From contig HG738137.1 of the NCBI GenBank assembly GCA_000499405.2, positions 11,964,121 through 12,028,120 on the forward strand: a DNA stretch of 64,000 nucleotides, read 5' to 3'. This document shows positions 25,505-39,165 of this stretch, piece after piece. The stretch comes from Onchocerca volvulus. Its lineage: Eukaryota > Nematoda > Chromadorea > Rhabditida > Onchocercidae. Within the stretch, counting starts at the first letter, position 1; the number at the start of each line of letters is the position of its first letter. Position numbers and translations under genes: made by a program. The notes below the pieces were generated by a model. That model ran no database searches and had not been told where the DNA came from. It saw nothing but the letters and a program-made list of their open reading frames with translations.

Positions 25505-28500
25505 CATTCAGAATCCGATGTTGCTTCGGTTACGTGAACATTTGGCGCTTCTTCACGTGGTTTGAGATGATGAATACCTTTAAATTCTTTTCCAATATGT
25601 TCTAATGTATTCTTCCATTGTTCATGTTCCGATTTATCAATTGCTAATTTACCGAGGTAAACACAACCAATTAGATCATCACCAGCAACTGTCCTGAAAT
25701 AAATTAATGAACAAGAAAGTAACAATTAGAATTAATTATTTTAGAACAATAAAATTAAAAATTAAATATTAGACGGAAATCAATAAAATAAGAAAATAAT
25801 TGCGAATAATTTATGTTTACTTTTGTAAATATGCGAGATCATTCGTAATTTAAAAAAAAAAAATCCCGAAAAAAAAAATCTTTTTAATTTTTTTAGATCA
25901 CGCAAAAACGTAACATACATGCGTGATTTTTACGTATTATATAAATGGATCAAATAACGTAATTTCACGTAAAATTCTGATCAAAAAGCTTACCGTGCTA
26001 AATCATGAACCGAAACAATAATACTCGTATCTTCAAGATCAGCGGATTTTGTTTTTATCAAAAACATTATAGCTTCTTTATACGTTGCATTACACGTTCC
26101 CTTGATTATACGACTTTGTTTCGTTTGTGTCACATTATTTTGTGTTAAATGTACTCGTACACATACATCTGATTAAAAAATTAATTAATTAATTGAAATT
26201 TTTTAAAATTTAGCATCAAATTTATGAGTTAAAGAAAAAAATTATTAGCAAGTCGTTTGTTACATTTATTGGTAAAACGAAAAAAAAAGACTTTATTTTA
26301 ACTAAATTCTTCAAAATATTGTAAAAATAAATTTTGTTTACAATTCTTAAATCTTTCAAAAATATTTGGCTCATTAATTTCATTTTATTGCTTTTAAATA
26401 TTCTTTCTAATTTTAAGCTTAGAGTTATTTTTAAAACATAAATATTTTGACCAATTTAAAATAAGTATATATATATAGAATTTTATTTAATATTATTTGT
26501 TTGTTTTGACATTTATTAAGAGCAGCATCCATGCATTAGTAATTACTTTTTAGTACTTGAATTTGTACTTGAACTTGAAATAAATTTTTGATACAAATTA
26601 AAAATAATTTGTATGACAGATGATTCATTTTATCACTGAAATAATCATTTTATGATATAAATCAAAACTTTCATATCATTTGATTTTTTGTCCAATTAAA
26701 TTTTTGCAATGACCACATAAGAATTAAAAAGGATAGTAATTCTTTTAATAAAAAAAGACTTTTTGATTTCCGATAAAAACATATATGAAAGTTTTAATTT
26801 ATTTGCATGATTTCAAACATCGAATGTTATTCAAAATTTTCTAAAAAAAGCAAACGAAATTGATATGCCAATAATAATAACAGTAAATCAAATTAAATTT
26901 TGATTTTTTTAATTCAAAAATTAAAAAAATCAATTTGTTCTCGATCTGCCGAATTTTGTTAAATTTTTTATTCATTTATAATTTTCCCTTTTTTTTCAAT
27001 AACGATAATATTATTTAATGTTCAGAAAACTTTTTTTTTTTTCATTTATTTCCAGCAAAATTTTTTAATTAAAATTCAAGCATTTTTGAATGAAAATTTT
27101 GATTTCATATAAAAACTGAATTAGAATTACAATTTCTTTTTTCAAAAATTATTTCCAACTTAAATAATACATGGAATTTATGTATAGAATTAGTGCTTTT
27201 AAATCAAGTAATATATGAAATTTATGCATAGAATTAGTGTTTTTAAGTTAAATGATATATGAAATTCATGTATGGAATTAGTGTTTTTTTTTTCTTTGAA
27301 ATTTTAAATTTAAAATTTCTCAATTATGCGTAGAAATAATGCATTAATCATTCCTCCAATAACTTTTTTTAATTTGATTTTTGAAATTCCAAAACTACTC
27401 TTCAAGGATAAATGATATTTGAAGTAGTTCATTTACTTTTGGAACTCAAAATAATAATCAATAAAAGTACTTTTCCATATTTTCTTCCTTCTCTTTCCTA
27501 CATCCATTTTTTTAGTATTGAAATATCTTTGCTCATCTTTTTTTTTTTTTTTTTCAAAATTAAATTTTCTTTTTTTTCTGTAAACAAATTATTTAACGAT
27601 CTATTTTTTGTCCTTTTTTTTTTTCTTTTTCCCAATTGATATGAACTTATACATTATTAAAGATTTGAAATTTGTGAAGGGATATGCATCTTTCTGCGCT
27701 AATTAACAAAATTACATCACTAATTGAGATTTGGCCAGAAAAGTCGAATGATACGATACTCAAAAAAATCTCAAGAAAATGAATTATGCTATAAAACAAT
27801 GTAAACAAACTTTTAATACTACTTATTATTGATTTTTTTCTAAAATTAATTTCATCTATTATTTATTATTTATTCGAGCAAGAATAAAAGTTTTTGTGAA
27901 TGCTTTGACAAAACATAGAAAGTATCACCTGTAATTTAATTAAAAATAAGAATAACTAATAATAAATAACAAATAATAAATAATAAATAATATATTCACA
28001 TTTTGGAATAGATTTATTTATTCGCATTTATTTTTAGAATAAAATTCTCAATTTCAAGCTCTTTAATTTATGATAAGTCAATTAGGATTTCTTCCCTTCT
28101 TTTTTCTTTTTTTTTTTTTTCATTCATAAATTTAATAAGAAAATTAAGCATTTGGTTAGCTGCAAAATTTTTCCTCATGAATTTATATTATTTTAAAATA
28201 AGAACATAAAACGTGGCATATTTAAATTTTTATAAATTTTTAAAATTACAAAATTTTGTTTTTTTAATTTGTAAAAATAAAAAAAAAAAAGAATTCTTAC
28301 CAGGTGGTCCAGTAATACCACCTTTTGGCAAATCTTCCACTTTGATAATATTGATCGTTAAACGACTTTCTTTTTTTTCCAAACATGATGTTATGCATAA
28401 TTTTCCTATTTTCTAAAATCATTACAATATATTTCATTCAGAAAAATAGCCCAAAAAGAAAGAAAAAATTGAAAATTTTTTTTTTTTCTTTAAATTAATG

Positions 28501-31500
28501 GGAAAAAATTCACATATTTACATACTATTCCCATATTTATATTTATTTACTAATCTATCCTCAATTATAATTCATTTTTTATTTCCATTTCGAAATAGGA
28601 TCGGACGGTTTTTTTCTTTTTCTTTTTTTGAATACTCTTCTTTATTATTTCAATCAAACAATGATGAAATGTGGCAATATTGATTTTTTTTTCCGATTGT
28701 GATAATTATTGTAATAGAAAGAACTATATTTTTGTAATAAATTTACGATAATTTTCTAGATTTTTTATGTTCATTATCATACAGAAAATTATTTTTGGCT
28801 ATTAGACTGCGAAATGAAATTAAATGTTTTCAACAAAATTTGAAATGTATAAAATATAATTATTTTCTCTTTCTCACCACTATTATTTGAAACTTTTTGA
28901 ATGAATACAATTATCCAATCAATTAAGCAAAAATGAGGAAAACCAGAAATCATTACGGTCGGGCGGAATGGAAATCGAGAAATCGGAAAATCGAGATAAA
29001 AATTAAATGCTTTTTAAAATTTATCAATTACGATTATCACTTATTATGCACAAAAAATGGTAACTTAAGGGAAAAGAAATGAATAATAGATTTGTTGACT
29101 AACAGAACACATATACTTTATAATTTTATGAATTTAAGAAATTTTTTTCGATTTTTTTGATTTTTTTTCGATTTGTTTAAAAAGCATTTAATCTATATAT
29201 TTATGCATAAATATTTTTGATGGTTTGATAAAATTTTTTACCTTGTGAATAACAAAATTTAAAAAAATAATTGATTTTTTTTAAATTTTCTTTCTTCAAA
29301 TGACAGCACAATTATAATTTTGCATTATTTTAATTAATCAGTTTTACAAGATATATCGGGAATTTTGCATGACAGAATACTTTATTCTCCCTATTTCTTG
29401 TCCCCTTTCTTCAATTTAAATTACTAATTTTTTTTCGTCGCTAGAAATGAGTTTATAAAATATTTTTCAATTTACCATGAAAGAGCCTCTTACGAATTCT
29501 TATCATTTCTTTTATTTTCTATCCTCTTCAAATTATATTTTTTGCGGTTGAAAAATGCAATTTCTAAGAAAGATAGGAAAAATTTTATTAAAAGTTTGAA
29601 AAGTATTAATTCAAAAAAAAAAAAAAAAAAAGGAAAAAATATACCAAAATTCTAAAGGAAATAAGAGAAGAAGATGAAATGTTCTCAAAAAATTTGATGT
29701 AATAATAAAAAAGGATAAATTTTGTCATAAATTTAACTTGAAATTTTTTGTTTTGAAATATCAAATTTATTAACAGCACAATTTTACCGATAACCACAGA
29801 ACCAACAAATTCATCCGAGAATATTTCTTCGTTTATTTCTAATCAATAGTAGAAGCAAACTATCTCGAATATTTATGTAATTTGCATATGCTTGTTCGAG
29901 AATGACCTTGAATTATGGCATTTTAAATTTTAATTTTTAAATTTTACTAAAATAAAAGCGTTCTTTACTTGGTAAAAATTCGGAAAAAAAAAGATATTTT
30001 CCATGGCATGAACTTTATAAATTACTTTATAATACTTTATAAATTCATCCCTATAATATCAGAAATTAATTGACAAGAAATTAAGAATTTAAAAATATTA
30101 ATAATTGAGATGGGAATGCAAATGAAAATTGATTTATCTCCCTGCTTTAAATCATAATCTAATTTTACTGTTTTGATCAAAATTTTTTTATTATTTGTGA
30201 TTCCTTCATTTTATCCCAAATTTTCTGTATATTTTAACAAATTTTGCAATATTAAATTTTCGAGTTTATTTGAATTTTCCCTTCAAAGTTTTATCAAACT
30301 TTACAATTTTTTCAAATCAATTCTTTTAAAAAAAACTTTTTTTGAATAAGTTGGGAAGAAATTAATGTGATTTGAAAATTCTGAACATATCATTAGAACT
30401 ATTATCAGCAAATCAGTTATGATAAAGACCGAATTTTTTTTTTTCATAAATATGACAATTTTTTTCTTTTTTTTTCTGTTAGTTAAATTATAGTCAAATT
30501 ATTTCAATTGAAGGTTAAACAATACCATTTTCTTTTTCATTTATTAAAAATGAAAAAGGAATTAATGTTAAATCTTTGTATTTTGAAGATAAAAATAGAA
30601 ACATCTCGGAAATGCACTCAAAAAATTACTTGAAAACCACTCAAAAAATCTCTTGTTGTTGAAATTTCAAGATTTTTGAAGAAATTTTTATTTTTCTCCA
30701 AATAATTTTTTGTAATTCCGGAAAAAAGAGAACGCAAAAATGACGAAAACAATTTGCGATTTGAAGTACTTTCAAAAGACATCAAATTTCTGATTCAATT
30801 TTTGGTCGTTCATTTTCAATGAAATTTGCTTATTATTCATTCATAAGTGATATTTTATTGAATTTCCCTATATTTTCGAGTTTATATTAAAAATCATTCG
30901 AAGATAAACTTTCGTTGTTCGAATAAAAAATAATCGATTCATTTCATTTACAAAATTCAATTTATGGAATATTTTTGCTAAAAGTTAAGAAGTATTAATT
31001 CAGACATCAACAAAAATTTTTGATTTAAAAGTTCCGTTTTCTATTTTTACTGCATGATTTCTTAACTTTAAAAGGAATTAAATTAATTTTTAATGCTTAA
31101 TCAAATAATTCCAGAAATTTCAATTTTTATTTCATAGTCACTAACAATATTTGCTAATGTTTTGTAAATAATTTTTAAGCATAAATATATTTATTTATTT
31201 TACAATTTATATCTTTAATATTTTGCGAAAATTTTTTCTCTTTTATTCAGATTCTTTTTTCTTTGTTAGAGAAAAAATTGAATGTTCATAGTTGTTTCAT
31301 TTCAAGATTAAATGAAAATTCTATTAAGTGGTTAAAAGAAATTGAAACAAAAAAAGAAAAAAAAAAAGAGCTTTCACACTAATTATAGTAATGCTTTAAG
31401 AGTTTAAAAAAAAAAAAAAAGGAAAAAGAATGTCTAATTTTGAAATAGAAATTTTTCTGTTCAAAATAAATTTTTCAATGATTTGAACAAATAGATTAAT

Positions 31501-34500
31501 ATCAATAGAAACCAAGACAAGACCTTTATGATGCAATTAAAAAACTAATTTTCTACTTTCCTTTTTCTGATTCCATTTCAAAAATTACCTTTTCCTTTCA
31601 CTTCAATGCTTTTATTCATTCATTCTTTTTTTTCTCTTTTTTTTTTTTTAGATATCAAAATTCCAGACAATGATTTTACCGCAGTTTCTTCATCAATTTT
31701 CTTTCCCAGAAATATGCATTGGAATAGAAAGTGCATTTAATTTTTCGACTTCAAAAAAAAAAAAAATTTCAAAATTCTATTTCATATTATATAGTTTGTA
31801 AAAAAAAAAAAAAAAAAAAAAAGAATTACATTTAAAAATTGATCATTGCTGCCAAAAGAATAAATGAAAAATGAAAAATAAATGAAAGATAAAATCAATC
31901 GATATTGTTATACTTGAACATTAGAAAAAATTTAAATATATAAATATTGTAGTTTGCAAAAACTGAAGCATTTTTTTTTTGCATCAGAAAATTGATCAAT
32001 ATTGCCATACTTCATTATTAGTTGAAAAATAAGTGAAAAATCAAAATTAACCTTATGAAATCAATCGATTTTGTAATAATTAAGTATTATGGGGAAAAAA
32101 TAAGAATAATAATTAAAAATTACAGTATTAACCTTTGAATTAATGTGATATTTTAATTCTTCGACAATTTTTACTTCTTTTTTACTTCGTAATTCACTGA
32201 AATTCTTCAATGATACATACAAATCACCGATAATAACATCTTTTTGAAGTTTTTGTTGTGATTGATGATACACTGTTATTGCAAGGCACTTTTCATCCAA
32301 ATCCTCCACTAATATATTATCGAAAAAAAATTCCTGCAAAAATTTCGTAAATGCATTGGAATTGTATTTAAGTATTCTGCAAATACACTTTTTTTTTTTT
32401 TAGCAATAAAAAATCAATATTGCTATTCTTTAATATTGTACAAAAAAAAAAAAAAAAAAAACGCTATTAATTCATTCCAGAATTCTGAAAAAAAGATGAA
32501 AAAAAGAAAAAAAAAACAGAAGCATTCATTCATTTTACTTTCAAGCTTAAATCGATTTGAATTTAGTTAAGCAGCATATCATCGACAGTTGACTTAGTTT
32601 TTCTTCTAGTTTCGAAAGTTACATGAAAAAATATTACTGTAATTAAAGTTTCTAAAAAGAAATACGGTATTGCATATGCAATAAGCTCATTTTTTGAGAA
32701 GTTTGGTGGAAAAGTCTAATTTTTGGGTTTTTTTTCGCCTTATTTTTATTTTTTTTTTAAGTTATCCATATAAAATTGATAAATAATGTTGTCATATCAA
32801 TATGTGAACACGACATTAATTAGAATATTATGAAAAGAAGAAATCGTTATTTTCAATGTATGAGATTGATGGGAAAATAATTTATTCATGCAATTTTTAT
32901 TGAAATTCGTAAGCTTTTTTCGTTTTTTTCCTTTTCGCTTACAAAAAATTAATGAATTTTAATCATTAATTATTTCTCATGCTATTAATTATTTGCTCAA
33001 CTAATTATTTTTATTTTGTAAATTCTTTCGAAAAATATTCCCTTCTATTTGTAAATTCTACATATAATATATATTTTTTGAATTATATCTTATAAAATTC
33101 AATTACCGAAAATTAACATTTTATTATCATTATTCAATAAATATTACTATTATTTAATTAATGAAATATTCGCAAAACCTGATTGAATGCAACATCACGT
33201 CCACGTTTTACAACTGAATTCTGTGGTTTGCCACCTGGTATCAGTGATATTTTGCAAAATGCATGAATTTCTAATTCAGGTTTTAATTTACCCGCCAATC
33301 CTGAAATTCACTACTTACATTAATTACGTATTATGATTTATTTCAAGGAATACTCTAATCTATTCTAAAAATTGTTTGGCGTTATTTAACTTTTAACCTA
33401 TAGTTTATGTGATATATTTTAGTCTAAATTCTTCAAATACAATGTTATGATACTAAAATACAATATTATCATTCTATGTAATACCATAATTTCTTTCAAG
33501 GAATGATTCTTTTATTTGTTATCTTTCATTGAAGTTTATCATAATATAATCACTCCGTTCGAGCAATTTTTAGCAAATTTATTATTTTAAATTAAAATTA
33601 TGACTTTTGATAAAAAATTGTAAAAAATTCAGTGAAAAAAAAAACTTTAACATTTTCTTTTGCCTTTTTTTTTACAAGTTCTATTATTCAATTTATATTA
33701 TTTGAAGTGTATATTTCAAAATTACATAAATTGTAAATTCGGAGTAAATTTTTAAAAATCTACATATTGGAAAATATTCCGAACAAATTTTATAAATTGA
33801 TAACGAATTTTTTTTCATTAAGTTCAAATGCTTGAATGGAAGAGAGGAAAAAAAAAGAAGTAAATTGCGTGAATTACGTGAAAATATACGAAAATAAAAG
33901 AATGAAATGTTAATCCAAGAAATTAACACATTTCTACAGATAATTTAAAATATTAAAAAATTGAAAAATTGTTTTGAAATGAATTCATTAGAATATTACT
34001 TTTTTATTCTTTTTTCTTTTTTTAATTTTCTAAATAAAAAAATTTCTCGTTTTTTTTTTTTTTTTATATTCCTCCGAAAATTATTAAATATAATTTAAAA
34101 TTTAATCGTTCCCTAAATAGCTATAATTAGATTATTTCTGCTGTTAAGTTTCTGATTTAACGAATATTTTTAATATCTTTACTTATATTTCATTTATTTT
34201 TTTTTTCAAAACTTTTCTTTTTTCTATATTCACTTTGATTGCATTTTTCATTCTTTGATTCTCTCGCATTAATTCAAAAAAAAAAAAAAAAAGAACGAGA
34301 AGAATGGAATTTGATTTAGAAATTCGTGATATTTTAAAATTTGACTTAACATATTTATTTTTTTTTGTTATAAAGTTGTGCAATTCAAATAAATTTGCTT
34401 CAAATAGAAGTCAATTAATATGAATTTGACATTGAAATGTAAGAGTTCCTATAATGAAAATCAAATATCATTGAAATTATTCTCGAGATTGGCCTATCAG

Positions 34501-34568
34501 TTGAATTATTTCATGATGAAAACTTTTATAATACTAATTATTTTCATTCTCTTAATGTCTCGTCATGT

Positions 34569-34610
<42 letters not shown>

Positions 34611-37600
34611 TGAATGTTTTTCATGTGCGTAAGAGAAGTAAATATCTTCATGAGTCTCCTGGGAATCTTAAAAGTAATCTCGAGAAAGATGGAATAACTT
34701 TGGAGAAAGTAAATGAGATCAGGCAAACAGGAAAACATTGACGAGAATAGACAATCTAAAATAGAATAACTAAATAGACTGGAATATTAAGTTTTTGAAT
34801 TCATTATCTGCATATTGCTCATATTATAATAAATTAATCTTATATCGAATTGATGCAAGTGATAAATTACATTTTGAATCACCAGATTAGATAAAAATAT
34901 TAAAGAAAAAAGTTTTCTTTTATTCAGTTTCAAATATTTCTTGAAAAGATTTATAATCAAACAAATAAATCAATTTTTGAATAACTTTTTTATAATTAAT
35001 TTTGTAAAATTTAATAGAAAGTAAAATTTATTGAATAGACAATTGAATTTACTTAGTGAAAATGAATAGCGTGAAATGCAGTAATAAATAAAAAAGACAT
35101 AATCTTTTTTAATAATTTCAAATAAAAAGAACGAAGCATTTTTTCTTGTAAAACTTTTTTATAAACAATTTGAAATTTTTTGAAATTTAAATTTGAATTT
35201 GAAATTAATTTTTTAAACTATCATAAGATGGAAAATTGACGGTTCTCAATGGATAAATTATAGTTTCCGCCAAATTGTCTATTCCAGTAGAATGCTTTTC
35301 GAATTTTATACTGGTTTCGTATTTGAAGAAATTATAAGTTACTTTTTGAAATGTTCAAAAAAAAAAAAAAAAAGTAAGGTTGAGATGATTTCTAAGTTTA
35401 GATTACTAAGTTTCAAAAATTATTATTATTTTAAAAATAAATTACAAGTTTAGGAAAAAAAATTTTCTTTTCTTGACTTCAAAATTCTAAGAAATATATG
35501 AAAATTTGAATTTAAAATACGAATAACTAACCTTCTGCTTTCAGAAGTGAAACTCGAAGTCGTTTCCTAATTGGGAAATGCTGCAATGAGCAATGTATTA
35601 GGCCAAGACCTGTTGGCCTTGGCTCATTTTCAGGCCATGAACTACTTGTTCGTACTATTGATCTTCTCTTCGGGATATCTTGTACCAAACTACACGAAGT
35701 AGCAGCATCCTGTTGATACAATGATGAATCGATACCATGTATTCCTTGTTCATCTCCATCACTGCTATTTGTTAACTGAAATTTTACAAAAAAAAAAAAA
35801 TTTTTTAAATTTAAAAATTTTATTGATTTATTTTGAAAAAAAAAAAGAACGGTTGTAGCATTTATACTTGTCATGAATATAAATTGAGCGCATCTATCGT
35901 AAATGCTAGAATAAATTTTTCCATTTCAATCACTAAATTTTTTGGAGAAAACAAATCTAATAGATTTTATGTAAAATTTATCAAATTTGCTAAAAATCAT
36001 TGAAAATTCTATCAAATTTTCAATTATTTTTCGTTTTTTCTGTTTCTCTTTTTTGAAAATGCAAAAAAATGGAAATCTTGCCGGCCATTATATTTTCGAA
36101 ATCTTTGCAAAATTTATAATTTAATTTACGAAAAAAAAATTGATCCGAAATATTCGTAGCATTCTTCTTCGCATTCTTATAAAAAACGGGAAAAAAAATT
36201 TTGCAGTATTTTGGAGAGCAAAAAATGAATAAAAAGATGAATTTGATGAAATTTTTAAAATTTCTTCTCAATTTAATTTAAAAATAATAAAATGTATATT
36301 TAAGAATGAATTAACGATCAAGCAATGTATTCTTAAATTTGTTAAGCATTTAATTATTATTATTCAAAAAAATAATAATTAAATATTCAAAAAAGAAATA
36401 AATTTACTTATAACAAAAAATAAAAAAAATTCAATGTATTTCGAAATATTCATTATTGTTCGAATAATTTATCATTTATTTAATTATTGTTGTTTATTCT
36501 TTCATTCCACTTGTTTTTTTTTTCTTTTTTCAGCTTTTTTAATTTTTCGTTTTTCTTTGGTGATCGATGAAATGAAATTATTGTGAAATAAAAAGACTGG
36601 TTTTTGCAAAGGAAACAACTGCAAGTTTCTTGTCATGCAATTAATTCAACAAAATGATTAGTCATTTGGAACTTGTCAGAATGTAATGTATTTTGAAATA
36701 TTTTCAAGAAAAAAACAAAATTATCACTGCTGGGAATTCTTAAAACTTCAAAATTTCAACATATTTCGACAGAAAACTAAATTATTACAACTGGGAATTC
36801 TGTAAAAACTGAACATTTTGAAAAACATTTCAATGAAAAGATTAAGTTATCACCATTAAGAATTATTAAAAACTCAGTATTTCGAAAAATTTTAATAAAA
36901 AAACAAGCTTATTGCTATTGAAAATTAATAAAAACTTGTTAGTTTAAAAAGAATGCATAGTAACAAAAAAAAAAAAAAAAAAAAAAAAAANAAAACATTA
37001 AATTATCACTTAACTATTTAAATAATAGTTAAATTTTCACTTCTTTTAAATAGTTGCGGAATTTTGTTCAGTAAAATTATTACAATTATTGGTCAAGAAA
37101 AAAAAAAGGAAAAAAAAAGGATGAGCAAATTCCACAAAAATTTAATATGAAATGAATAACAATCATAAATTGATATTAGTGGATGATAATTTCACGTAAA
37201 ATTAATTAACAGAAGTATTGTTATTGTTATTTTTGTTGCTATATATCATTTCATGAAAGATTAATAATATCTAGCAATTCTGGCTTTCAAATAAATCGCA
37301 TTTAGTTTTATCACTTTTTATTATAAAAATATTTCAAGTGAAAAAAATTGAGAAGTTTAGTTAGATTGAAAATTGGGAATCAGTGATAGTGACTTCATAT
37401 AAAGAAATGATAATAATAATACTAATATTAGGAAACAAAAAGGATCAGATTTTTGACAAACTAATTTTTAAATGAAAGTAAAAAATACTTTTTAATAAAA
37501 TTAGCTTTTCTTCCTCTAAAGGAATCAGAAATACTGTCAGATTTTATTTTCAAATTTTTGATTTTTAATTGTTGGTTTTTAATTTTTTGATTTGTAAATG

Positions 37601-39127
37601 TCCATTTCTAATTTTTCGTCTCTTTTTTGATAATATGCTTTAAAAAAGTTCATAAAAATTTGTTAGTTTATAATTCTTGTTTATTCATTAAGTTTTATGA
37701 ATTTTCTGTTTTTATTTTCTGTATTTCTGGAAAATTTAAGACTAAAAAATTACTTTTTTTTAATTATTATCATTTCCCTCATATATATGTATGTATATAT
37801 AAATAACTGAAAGTTTTTTTTTTTTTCGTTTTTCTTGTCGCATTGCCTTAAAAGCTTAAAAGGAACAAATGGTAGAAAATGACAGACAAACAATTATTTT
37901 TCAGATGAACTAAATTGAATAGTCGGCAAAATTGACTTTCATTAGCTATTTCGAAAGCTGATAAATAATTTGTGCATTGATTAAATAATTTCCGTCTATT
38001 TCTATTCTGAGCAAATAATTAAAGTTATACATTACCATCTGATATAATGCTTAATATCTAAGGCTTGCTGATAAATAAATTGTGCACTGATTAATTCATC
38101 TATTTTTATTCGAGCAATTGATTAAAGTTATATATTATCTACGTAAGGCTTGCATTAGAACAAAAAAAAAAGAAAGAAAACAAGGATAAAAATATTTCCC
38201 ACCAAAACACCATGTAAAGACAAATATGTTTCCCGCCAAAACGCTCCGATTAACAGATAAACAAAATGAAGTCAACTAATCACTGAATCATTACTAGATA
38301 TTAGACGACAAATAATCCCATCTGCATAAATAGCAATGTAAATGTTCGTTATGGCTTTTGACACAACGTTTCAAGTTTTTTACCGATTGATTTGAAATTT
38401 TGAAGCAACGTTCTATTCGAATAGGCGCGTATTTTTATGTAGATACTTGTACTTTTTTTTTTGCCTTTATGCCTGTGAAGATAAAAATAAGTGAGCGAAC
38501 ATTTTTATTTCTATAAACTGCACTATCACGTGAAGCATGGTCGGGTACAGCTAATTTTTTAATAAATAATGAAAAATTTTGAAATAAAAAAGCAAAATAA
38601 AGTACATATAATACAACCGATTTACTTTTCGTTAAAAAATTGTTTAGTTATTATATGGAACTAAATTAAGGACATGAATATGACGAATTATTCCATTTAC
38701 TTTTTTCTTAAACTTTATTCAAAATTACGTCTTTCTTTTTTTCGTTTTTTTTTTCTTTTTTTTTTTTTTTTTTAATAAAACAAAAATAAAAAAATCGCTT
38801 TTCATGAAATTATGAGCTAGCATCATCAAAATTCTTGATTTATATCAATCAACATATTCCATATTACTAAAATATCAAATAAAAAAAAGAATCTCAAAAA
38901 AAAAAACAACAGAAAGAAAGCAATAAAAAAATCTTTGCAAAAAGTAGCAAGATTTTCTCCAATTTTTTCTTCACATGATTAAATTTTCAGGGAAACTTAA
39001 AATTTTTTGAAAACAAGAAGAAAAAATTACGAACAAAAATATCAAAGTGGTATCAATTTTTCCACTCAAAACTTTTGTTTTTTTATTTCTATCATTTATT
39101 TTGCCATTTAGTTTTTCGGTTTCTTTT

Positions 39128-39165
<38 letters not shown>

